Shown here in pieces: positions 11,601 to 21,722 of a DNA stretch of 64,000 nucleotides. Source of the DNA: Hirudinaria manillensis. Taxonomy: Eukaryota; Annelida; Clitellata; Hirudinida; Hirudinidae. The stretch lies in contig CM067528.1 in assembly GCA_034509925.1 (NCBI GenBank), positions 8,120,501-8,184,500 of the forward strand. The letters run 5' to 3'. Below the pieces are notes generated by a model, which was not told the origin of the DNA, searched no databases, and worked only from the letters and a program-made list of their open reading frames with translations. The stretch's first letter is position 1. Each line of letters begins with the position of its first letter. The position numbers and the translations under genes were made by a program.

Positions 11601-14600
11601 TGGTACAGACATTCTCAATTTGTTCAGCAAATTTCATTTATAATATCCAGTCTAAGTTTATGTCTTCACAGAACAAAATGCTGGCGAAAATGTCATTATT
11701 TATCGAGGGTGTTTCAAAAGATTTAATGCCTTGAATAACTTGAAAGGAGATATGATGCGATGCAGAAGGACTTGTTTTGGAAAATATAAGTTTATCTATT
11801 TTGCTTTGAAGGTAGATTCTTAAATATTTATATTTGTATAACTATAAATTTTTGCAAACAATAATCATAAGAGAAAATTGAAGGATATTTCAAGTTGTGC
11901 AACGACTATTTCATAATATTTCAAGATCTACCTTCTCTAGATAGATATGTGGAGCTATATAGAACTTATTTGTTAAAGTCCATTACGTAGATTGATTGTT
12001 GGTAAAGAATTGTCTTACCCTTTGTTGAATAATTTGCCTTAATGAGAGTAGAAGCTAGACCAGTGATTTACGGGAAGGAGGGCATGTTCCTGGGGACACT
12101 AGAGGGGCACTTTTTTAGAATTTCTTATTTTTTATCAACATTATTTTACTTACAATAAAAATAATGTGTTTTTGCTTACGTTTACCACTTCCAATCATTC
12201 GCTTCTAAAATGAATAATATCATTTTGCACAACATCCACAAGTTAAAAAGCAAAGAGAAATAAAATGGTCAACCCTGACTGAGTTGCAGATCCAATTTCA
12301 AATAGAAATGTTTTTTTTACAATTGTGAGAAGAAAAGTTTGATATTCGGTATGAATTAAAACTGAAATTAATGAATGCCGGTAGATTACCAAGTGAGATG
12401 CTAAAACTTTATCCAGGATAGGAGGCAGCTACTGCAACATCTGAATTCATTTCAGATTTCCTTTTGCACTAATACTTTAAATAATGAGAGCTATAAGTAA
12501 GAATTGGACATGGTTTGGATGTTCTGACCCTAAATCAACTGCAAAGAGTGGAAGAATGTGGAAGAGCAAATATCACAACACAAAAAAAAATCGGTCAAAA
12601 TATAAATATAAAAACTAGCCAAAGATTACCTGATTTTCAGTCCAACTTTCAGAAAAAATTTATATCCTTGCATATATATTTGAGAGAGTAATCTTAGATG
12701 AAATACCGTTCCAAGTGGGTATGTCCGTTTTGATCTAAAACTTGGTATATGGCAACCCAAATACAGTTAAAATTTGACTTTCTTTATTAAATGTTGCAGA
12801 AATAAGTCATAACTTACGCATGAAATCATATCTGTTTTATCGCATCTATTATTTAAGTTGTCATGAAATTGTAAATTTCTATGCTAAAAATGCAATGAAT
12901 TTTAAATAAATGTTTCAATATTGTGGGAAAATATAAAATATCATATTAATAAGTGACACGGACTTCCTAGGGGAGCATGTGTTCTTGTGGGAATTATACT
13001 AATAAAGCAACAGAACAACCTTTAGCCAAGTGCAACTTAACTTGTTCGAATGGAAAGGATAAATGTGGTGGTATTGGATTTTATTCAGTTTATATTGGTT
13101 AGTTAAGACATAGCCATAACCTAGATTTGTACATTAGAATAAACTTTCTACAGACAAACATAACCTTTAGTATTAAAAATTACTAATAATAATTATTGCT
13201 CATCACTTAATTTATTATATTATTAAATGTAGGCTTTGTTCAGCTGCCTAGCTTAATGGGATGTGAAAATAAAAATCTCGTAAGTTCAGAGGAGAGAAAT
13301 GACATGACTGTTACACGATGCATCAAGTTATGTGATGGAAGCTACTTCGCATTGCTCAAGGTGAAATATATCCCTGCATACATACACATTTACAATGCTT
13401 TGGTGCAGCTCCAATTGCAGATAAAATCCCCGCATACTCTTGAGACTCTCCACCAGTTATATATGAATGACTGACGTAATAGTTGTTGATCATTCAAGAA
13501 ATACCATACATCTGTAGATTACTCCGATATCTGAAAATTATAACCTGTTAGCTCTTTGACCGAATTTATTTGACAACTTTTATGCCAAAGGATGGCAGAT
13601 ATTGTGCATGCTCCAATGATACTGTTGGCAAAAACATTCATAATTTCACAAGTTGCAATAAGCAGTGCTCTGGAGATTCAAAAAATTATTGCGGAGGACA
13701 ACATAGCTGGTCCGTTTATGCAAGTAAAAATAATTCTTAATGCTTTTAAAAGGTGAAAAATGATTTCAGAGTATTTTATTATTTTAAAATCAGACCATTT
13801 AAAAAATTTTTTTTTGTAACACACTTCTCTGCAGCATGTTTAAAGAAAGATGCACCATCATTACCTTGTTCCAAACTATTGGCTTGCTCTGTACCCTGGG
13901 ACGAATTAGGAGTGTGCCCTGGAGTTTGCAAACGTGGTTATGCTGGTGAACACTGTATCGAAAAAGGTGTTAACAATCTGTTAATATATTGTTAAGTAAA
14001 AGTTATACTCTCAATGAGATTTTCCCAGTTCTTACATTCTAAGCAACTCATAGAAATGTTGATGCAAAAACAAACTAGCAAATTAGCTTAGCCAAACACC
14101 ACTCTGCTTAAACAAACCACAAAGATAGGAGCCCAAAAGGAAACCCAAACATCCAATTTCCAAATACATGTTGCTAATGCATAAAGTCTTAAATATGTGT
14201 TCAAAAAGGACTCGCGGTTGGAAATGCCCGGAAAGAAATCTAATTACCTATTTGAGCAGTTAAAAGAGGTTCCATTCAAAATTATTCATTGAAGCATCAT
14301 ACTGAGCCATGTTGTTGAGGCAACAGGAATTAAGTATCTTAGTATGGCAAAGTAGAGGTGTTGGGATTATTTGATTTGTTTGTTGTTGAGGCAAATTTAA
14401 TTGGTTCAATTTACTTTAGGTTTAGAAAAGGGTTTGCAAAAAGAATGCTTTCCCAACCCATGTGAAGATCCTAATTCATATTGCACTTACAATAAAATAA
14501 GTGCCAAACCATCATGTTTGTGTAATAAAGGCTACAAGAAGGTTGAGCAAGCATTTTCTGAAGAGACAATTTGCCGGGGTAAGAATAATACATTACACAT

Positions 14601-17600
14601 TATTTACAAGTGATTCTTAACAGAATTAATAAATAGTTAATATACAAGCTGGAGACTAAATTTTCAGCGACTTCATAAACATGCTTTTAACTTTCTTGTC
14701 ATGCCTAAGTTGTCGAGCAAGTGGATTAAGCTGGCCAAGCATTTTTTTTTATTATTTAAAGTTTAAAAGATGAAATAAAGGTAAAAAACATTTTAACATG
14801 TGCTTATCTATTAATTAACATTAGTAATTTAATGATAGCGTAAATAACAACATAACTAATTAAAATTATTTATTAATGCAATGCACTATATGCATAGCAT
14901 CAGAGGAACCTTCCATCTCGACCGGCAAAATAGATCCCCTCTCCTTCAGTGAGAAAAATGGTGAATGATGATGGTTTCCCTGTTAACAGGTTTACTCTGA
15001 GGAATTTCTCAAACATCTCGGTCCAGGTGCTTTCATGTCGTTAAATTGCCGCCATCTTGAGATCCCAGTAGACGGCCGAAGCGATTATCGATGGTGCACT
15101 GTTGATGGAAGTGCAGCCAAGCTATGCTTCCTCCGGTATTTTGAGCGAAAATAAGGTTTACAACTGTTCGGGATTACAGCTTGCCGCAACCGTATTAATA
15201 AACCGAATCCCGATAACATTGTCCGCTCGAATCACTAAAGACCACCAGCGGCATAGGAGCCTGACAACAAAAAGTGCGTGAGCCCTAACTCAGGAAACCG
15301 CTCAAAACGCAGCAGTTCCACTGAACCAAATTTAAAAATTAATACATTAAACGAATCATGAAACTATCCTCTACAATTTTCGTCGTCTACATTTTCTTAC
15401 AAATCCACCTATTTTGTTCACGATGCCAAAAACGACATGGGGTCGGAAGAAATGACCTAGTTAAAAGTTTAGGAAAAATCGCTAGCCGGCGATTATTCTA
15501 ACTCGAAACGCAGCAGTTCCACTGAACCAAATTTAAAAATTAATACATCAAACGAATCATGAAATTATCCTCTACAATTTTCGTCGTCTACATTTTCTTG
15601 CAAATCCACCTATTTTGTTCACGATGCCAAAAACGACATGGACCAATTTTAAAAATAAATACATCAAAAGATCAGGAAATTATCCTATATAATTTGAAGT
15701 TTTTAAATTAACTCTATTTATTAATTTTATTTGACCCAAAATGTTTCTCAGTTGCACGCGCCCGCTTCTAACGGTCATTATTCAAATAAATTTCAAATCT
15801 TGATGTCGCGCCTATATAAGTGGCCATTGCCAGAAAAAACTTTCCCCTTGTTAATTTTTACATAATAAGATTCTTCACAAAACGTTACCTATTTTAATCA
15901 TAAAATATATGACTTAGTAATTTTGAAATTTAAATGATCTCTCGCGATTCGTTTTCTCAACTTTCGCGCCAAATTTACATTTTCGGGATTATAAGGATTA
16001 TAAAGTTTTATTCACTTTACAGGATCCATCTCCGAGTTCCCCACTCGTAATGCCTATTATTAACCTATTATTTAGTTTTAAATTTATTTTTTTTTTTTGA
16101 TTTTCAAAAATGAGAAAAAAGAGCCTATAGGTTACTTTTGAGTGTTACTCGACTTGGTTGCTATTTCAAATTTACATCGAAACTACATCAAATTTAAAAC
16201 CGAAAAAAACGTTAATGAAAAGATACATGTCTAGGCTTCAACATCTGTAAACATGAACTCTAAACTCTAACGAGAAATATTAATTTTCGGCCTTAAATGA
16301 ACTGCGTCGCTTAATTTGATTCAGAAAACTCGCTGTTATTTTAGTCTTTTCGGCCAAAAACTCCCATTCAATGTTTGTTAAGTACTTTGAAAAGTATTTC
16401 AAAAGCTTATTTGTACTAAGATGCATGACATACCCACATTTCAAAATTATGAGAATGAAAATAAAGGTTTATGTTTCCTAATTTCGTTAATAATAAATTT
16501 CAAGTAAAATCAATTTTAGAAAAACATTACTGACAATTAAATCTTTATTTTGAGTTATATAATATTAGTTTTGAATAAACTTCATATTTTAAATTTATCA
16601 GGCCGGTCCCCGACGAATTGTTTTCAAAACATGCCAGGGGTCGTCTATAAAGAATGTTTGCAAAATTGCTCATTTTTACCAGTTCTCTTTGCTATCAATA
16701 GCGAACTTTTTGATGATAGTTTATCACACATTTTTATTAAACTTTAGGTTTTAGAATTTTTAGAATTTCGCGTCCATTTTATATTTTTGAGATTCTAAGA
16801 AAAACTATTCACTTTAGAAGTCCAAACTTCGGCTTTATCATTCATATTTCTTATTATTAACCTATTGCCTAAATTATTTTGAATTTAATTTTTTTCTAAT
16901 TTTCGTAATTGAGAAAAAGAGCCTATAGGGCGCAGATCCGAGTCACTGGACTTGATCGCCGAACTCGATTCTCAAAAGTTGCGATGATTTGTTATTTCCA
17001 ATTTACTCTAAAACCACAACAAATTGGAAGCCGAAAGTTTGGTATTGGAGAGATATATGATTAACACACAACATATCTAAAATTGGGCCCAGTAAACCGT
17101 CTCAATATATTAATTTGAGACTTAAAATGGATCGCGTCCCTTCATTGAAATTCAAATAACTCGATATTATTTCTCTTCAAAAACTCTTACTTAATGCCTG
17201 CTACATTTACTGGAAATGTATCAAAAGCTTAGTTAGGCCGAAATCTATGACATAAATGAATTTCAAAGTTATTGTTGCTGTAATTTAAAGTTTGTTTGAT
17301 AACTCAGTTGTTAATGCATTTCAAAGGGTTTAAAGATGTAAACTCTTAATGTTCGTGGTATTTGAGGTATTGATTATAAATATATATGTATTATTTTTTT
17401 CAAATTTCTATTTATTTATCCTTAAATCTTCAAAATTAAAAATTACTTCATTCGTTTATTTTATTATTTACTTCATTATTTCAGGTCCGCCCTAATCATA
17501 TGCAAATCACACCTCCGTCCTATGATTGGCTGGATGACCTCATGCAAATAATTGTTTTTGTTTATTTTCTGATCCACTTTGTTGTCAGGCTCACGCACTT

Positions 17601-20482
17601 TGTTATCAGGCTCCTATGACGCTGGTACTAAGACCGAAAACACAACAAAGAGGAGCCGTAAGGCCGCGTACCAAAGATTATAAAACGCGCCCGATAAATT
17701 ACATCGCCTTTGAATGTTCTATTGAAATATTTGATTCCAAGTATGGCACAAATCAGAGCGACATGAAGAAAGCGCTTCAAACGATGAAAAGAGAAGATGT
17801 GAACAGTCGGAGGCAGTTTTAAAACGATTACAGAGCGCTTTGTACCGATCCGCCATAGTTGCGTTATATATTTTCGGAAAGGTCTCTGAAAGCTCTATTG
17901 AAATATTAGAATCATAGTTTCGCACAAAGCAGAGTAGCGAGACAACAGCGCGACGAACGATTGAAAGCGAAGATAGATATATCTAAGCAGCTGATATAAT
18001 AAGGTTATAGAAAATCTTGCACGAGGGTACTGTAATGTTTTTGTAGATTTTCTAAAAGCCCATTAAAACAGCTATTGAAATGTGTAAATAGAATTTTGGC
18101 ACAAATCAGAGTGACGTGAGGAAAGCGCGCCAAACGATGAAAAGAGAAGATGTGAACAGTTAAGGGGCAATATTAAAAAAATTATAGAGCGTCTTATACC
18201 GATCCCCTATAATTGTGTTATAGATTTTTTGAAAGGTCTTTGAAAGTGCTATCGAAGCAGTAGAGTCAATTTTTCGCACAAACCAGTGTGACGGTGGGGA
18301 GAGCGCCAAACTTTGGAAAGAAAAGATCTTAGAATTTATGGTGCATTTATAATAAGGTTATAGGAAGTCTTGTACCGGGGCGCTAGCATTGTGTTTCACA
18401 TTTTCTGAAAGGTATTTTAATGTGCTATTAGAATGTATAAAAATATTTTTGGCACAAATCATAGTGAGAAGGGGACAGCTTGCCTAACGATGGAATGACC
18501 TCATGGGGGTTGCTGGGAAACGTTTATAATAAGACCATAGAGCGTCTTAAACCGATGCCATACAATTGTATCGTATATTTTCTGAAAGGTCTTTTTGCGT
18601 TATTTTAAATATGTTGATGAATTTTTCGCACAAAGTCGGATTTGATTGCGCTGCCTCATTTTGTGACTTTGGTGACTTGCATGACATCAGCCTGCTCAAA
18701 CAAAAGATGCTTAGCGATAATTTAAATAATTTTTCTAACTAAATTATGTCATATTACAGTGACCTAAACTATTTCTGCTATATCACGTTTGTTAAAATTA
18801 GAAATATTTGTTAAACTTAGCGCATCGTTATCTTCGGTTCGCAATGTCAACAAATTTTAGGGAGCTTTCGGATTTAATTTTGAGGTACTCTGACCGATGG
18901 CGAAATATCGAAACGTATTTTTTTTTAGAAAGATAATTCAATGCAGATTCTGAATTCGCTTTTCGATTTTTCGCACAAAGCTCCGTTTTCCGGGAAATCG
19001 GCTTTGAGCATCGGCCACTTGTACTAAATTTCCCGTTAAAGATAAAATTTTGTTATTATATCCACATAATTTCCGTGATTATTATCTATCAGTTAAAAAA
19101 AGAATTTTGGTTCTAGCTCTTTTCGTTCCGGAGATATTGGCGTTCAAAAAGTTTGCCAACTTCATCGTCGTAATGAAGAAAGGAAATGCAAAATAAATGG
19201 GATCACGGAGCAAGAAGTGAGAGCAAGAGAGTGAAAGATATGAAATGTCAATACATTGACGTAAATGAGAAAGTCTTTGAATGGTTCTGCTCTGATCAAA
19301 GAATGTGCATGTAACTGTACAAGTAAAAGCTTTACTGAATGCAAAAGATTTGGGCCACAACAAATTTACTGCCACCTTGAGTCATTTAACAAAAGAATCA
19401 TTAATTTTGAATGGAGAAAGCAATGATGTCCCATTAGAAGCTGTTGTAGACAGGAAAGATAGGCTTTTAGGATGAGGCATTACAGACTGAATTTGTCTCT
19501 GCTCTTCCTTCATACATGACTTCAGAATTCATTTCTGGATGAAGGATGTCAAACAGTATGCAAAGATGGTGATAATAATTAAGAAGGTGAAGAGATCTCC
19601 ATTGAACCTGATCCAGTACTGACAGCTAATTCACATCAATAAGATTGGCACGTGACCAATAATTTGCTACTGTATGCTAATTCAAGTCCTTCTTTGGATG
19701 ACATTTCAATGGATTTATGCAGAATTAAGGATAATATCTGGAAGGCAGGATTGAAAGATGTAGAGAAGGCCAAACAAGTTTCAATAAACTTTAATTTCTG
19801 TGATTTCCTAATATATTTTCACAAAATGTGTTTGCTTTGACTTATTTATAATGATTTTTTTCGTTTTTTTTATTTCCTATAGTTTAACATAGATAAGTGA
19901 TGCTTTTTTGTGCAAAGTATAGCTGTCCATATAGGCAGGTTTTACTGTATTCATAATAGCTAATGAAAATATTATTTCAATTAAATGAATATCATAGATG
20001 TAGATGAATGCTTGGCCAATCCCTGTGACGAAAAAAAGTCAACTTGTAAAAATTTGGATGGCTCTTACGAATGTACTTGTCATTCGGATTACGATCAAGA
20101 TACCCCGACAACTTGCAAAGGTAACATCAGTGGACATAGAAGGAACCACATTTAAATAATTGATGGCAGCACTTTTAAATTGAATAATTGGATTGAATGA
20201 TAAATTCAGCATGTAACCAATGCCACATATTATTAAATTATTCTTTACATTTCTAGTTATATGTTTGATAACCATTTCAGAAATACTTACGAATTTCTTT
20301 GTCTCATGCTAGTTTAAAAATTCTATTTTGAAATTACTCAAGTGCCTGCTTACTTTGCAGCCAAAGCAAAGCAACTGCAGGGGAGCACCATCATCATCTT
20401 CGTAGCAACTTTTGTGGTTGGTTTAAGGTTTGTAAAAAAAGTTACCCCCCATTGGATAAAAAATTTGCCATTAAATAACTAA
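6972..20482 (+). CDS. Single-pass membrane protein with two WSC and three EGF-like domains
   Basis: Proposed exons: 6972-7005, 7084-7293, 11387-11602, 11672-11811, 12971-13097, 13233-13360, 13591-13723, 13835-13966, 14420-14578, 19998-20120 and 20361-20482 (about 507 residues, all in frame). Exons 4+5 and 6+7 each encode one WSC domain: YRGCFKRFNALNN...CRRTC joined to CSCGNYTNK...DKCGG, then GCENKNL...CIKLCDG joined to YCACSNDT...YCGG. Exons 8 and 9 are six-cysteine EGF-like modules. Exon 10 is EGF-like with the calcium-binding start DVDEC. Exon 11 has a short hydrophobic stretch (TIIIFVATFVVGL) and a basic tail ending at 20482. Both WSC domains are split at the same place by a phase-0 intron and bounded by phase-1 introns, which suggests module duplication. 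WSC domains usually bind carbohydrate, so a surface glycan sensor or adhesion protein is plausible. Exons 4-10 are strong. Exons 1-3 are tentative and contain no domain I know. A poly(A) signal lies at 20815. Confidence 0.8.
7294..8631. other. Intron 2 of the WSC/EGF gene, part without features
   Basis: AT-rich intronic sequence. I see no exon, RNA gene or element here. Confidence 0.5.
8632..9940 (-). mobile_element. 5'-truncated non-LTR retrotransposon (CR1/Jockey-like LINE)
   Basis: An uninterrupted 370-codon frame (9874-8762, minus) encodes a reverse transcriptase lacking its N-terminal part: FRKAFDSVSH, GVPQGSVLGPTLFLIYIND, FADDIKLYS and LGVLIDDKLTY, then the C-terminal region common in CR1/Jockey-type elements (LEYCSPIWNP). 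The 3' end runs into an (AAAT)n tail, seen as (TTTA)n on the plus strand at 8634-8672, which is typical for this kind of LINE. The endonuclease and the start of the RT are missing; similarity fades near 9900-9940. It lies antisense in intron 2 of the WSC/EGF gene. The intact 370-codon frame suggests a fairly recent insertion. Confidence 0.9.
8634..8672. repeat. (TTTA)n simple repeat, LINE 3' tail
   Basis: About ten TTTA units directly at the 3' end of the antisense LINE. Confidence 0.9.
10405..11361 (+). mobile_element. Non-autonomous pogo/Tigger element with TIRs
   Basis: The left end cagtcaaatcttgttacaat and the right end (reverse complement tggtcaaatctcattactat) form terminal inverted repeats rich in tatgccac, and both ends abut TA, the expected target duplication (10403-10404 and 11362-11363). 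Inside, 10910-11070 encodes LNEGTLMWLKQARGQNQSVS followed by KEKAIELAELMHIQDLEASD. This is the CENP-B-type helix-turn-helix of pogo/Tigger transposases. The DDE catalytic half is missing and frames are broken, so the element cannot move itself. It sits 25 bases upstream of proposed exon 3 of the WSC/EGF gene. Confidence 0.85.
14579..15244. other. Intron 9 of the WSC/EGF gene, left part
   Basis: AT-rich to about 14880, then less AT-rich. No exon or RNA gene recognised. This 5.4 kb intron also holds the inverted-repeat block, the satellite and a Tigger relic listed separately. Confidence 0.5.
15245..17625. repeat. 2.4 kb block bounded by ~40-bp inverted repeats
   Basis: The left arm 15245-15284 (ccagcggcataggagcctga... 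to gtgcgtgagcc) is the near-perfect reverse complement of the right arm 17588-17625 (ggctcacgcactttgttatc... to atgacgctgg). The interior is non-coding and built of repeated modules: a roughly 201-bp tandem pair (15.3-15.64 kb) and a diverged direct duplication of about 500 bases offset by about 800-820 (15.94-16.46 against 16.74-17.28 kb; anchor gagcctatag at 16121 and 16919). This layout fits a composite or foldback non-autonomous DNA element, but I recognise no transposase and no target duplication. Confidence 0.6.
15301..15700. repeat. Tandem ~201-bp repeat, two good copies and a decayed third
   Basis: acgcagcagttccactgaac starts at 15307 and again at 15508. The first ~135 bases of each unit are almost identical, through ccaaaaacgacatgg; a third, shorter and decayed copy begins near 15642. 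Near identity implies a recent duplication. Confidence 0.85.
17636..18985. repeat. Satellite-like tandem array, unit about 176 bp
   Basis: The anchor gcacaaa recurs at 17746, 17922, 18099, 18276, 18452 and 18628, that is every 176-177 bases, and again at 18973 (345 bases on, about two units). Copies share gaaaggtcttt, tcttgtaccgat and ttatag blocks. Units 1 and 3 resemble each other most (caaacgatgaaaagagaaga in both), as do units 2 and 4 (taataaggttatag in both), so the real period may be a dimer of about 353 bases. Divergence is high, and the last units decay towards 19 kb. Confidence 0.8.
19085..19947 (+). mobile_element. pogo/Tigger relic, right end preserved
   Basis: The right terminus reads ataggcaggttttactg then TA, the inverse of the left end cagtaaacctgcctatagg of the related copy at 53.5 kb. 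Plus-strand fragments encode an N-terminal transposase piece (NEKVFEWFCSDQR, near 19265) and a C-terminal piece (PSLDDISMDLCRIKDN, near 19690) also found in the 53.5 kb copy (PSLDDISMDFFRIQDK). Many stops and shifts separate them and the DDE core is lost. The left end was not found. Confidence 0.75.
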
Positions 20483-21722
20483 TGCTCTTAAAAATTAGTT
20501 AAGAAAATAGGCTGTCACACACATTGCTTAGTTCATTTAAATGACTTTAAATAGATATCAAGTAAAATACAAATTGGGTTAAGCTAAACTTTTCCTTAAA
20601 TGCTGAGTGGTGTGATCAACATCTACTTTATCAAGATGTCTTGAATGTGCAAGGTGCATGAAGCGTATCCATCTGGATTCTACAGCAAACAAATCGAATA
20701 AGTGGCCATCTAGTGATTAAAAAATTGTTTTGCCAATTTAATCAAAGATGACTATAACTGCAAAATGAAAAGCACAGCACATTACACAACCCACATGGTC
20801 ATAAAATAAAAGATCATTAAGAAAGAATAAAATAAACTCATGGGATATGTTTAAAACTACAATTCATCTTGAGACAAGATTGAGAATTGAATGTTCAGAA
20901 TTTTTGAACAGTTTAATGTTTGAACTGTACAGAAACCAAACATTCAAAAGTCACTAGAATTCTAAGTATTTTTGCTTTTAAAATTATATTTTCATCACAT
21001 AATCTAAATGATTAATTTAATTATATCCTGCTTTGAATTTATTAATCTTTATTTTAATGTAATGAAACTTGTAATTTACTTTAGTCTTGCTTGGATAGCA
21101 ATAAGGTGTGTTTTATTGAAAAAAAAATGAATGCCATCAGCTTTCTCTAGAAAGATCGAAAGCCCCAAGATACAAAAGTACATTCCAACTTATCTAGTGC
21201 AAAAATTTCATTTTTGAGTTTTGCAACATTTTTCTTAATAAATTGTTTTATATCTGATATTGTTACTGAGGAGCTGAGCGTGATGATGGCAGATGTTTTG
21301 GATTGGGAAAAGATAATTTTATTATTAATAAGAAACAACAATAATTAAGGCTGTTTATATGGAAATATTTTTGATATCAATTGATAAATTCAACAGCATT
21401 TATACTCATATGTTATTCAAACACATTTTAAATGTCATACTTAATGTAATGATAAACAGGATTTGCACGAGCAAATCTGCCATATCCCTGCAGATTTGTG
21501 TTATTTTAAAAGAAGTGTTGGTCACCCTCCTTTCCCTTCGATGTTCTGATGAAAACGCGATCTTCAAAATTCAAGAAAGCGCTCAAAATATTAATTAATG
21601 GGATTACAATAGAAAATCTAATTTTAGATTTTTCATATTTATTTTGCAAGAGTAAACAATAATAGGTAAGCAAATTTAATCATATCAGCAGCAACAAGGT
21701 TTCAATATTCTCATTGCATTAT
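20483..21722. other. Intergenic between convergent WSC/EGF and EHBP1 genes
   Basis: AT-rich 3' flanks. AATAAA on the plus strand at 20815-20820 suits the WSC/EGF gene; AATAAA on the minus strand at 21638-21643 suits EHBP1. No other gene is visible. Confidence 0.5.

Noticed and set aside
17746..18980. Regular repeats considered as a CRISPR array
   Set aside because: The units are contiguous 176-bp satellite copies without short direct repeats and unique spacers, and the genome is eukaryotic.
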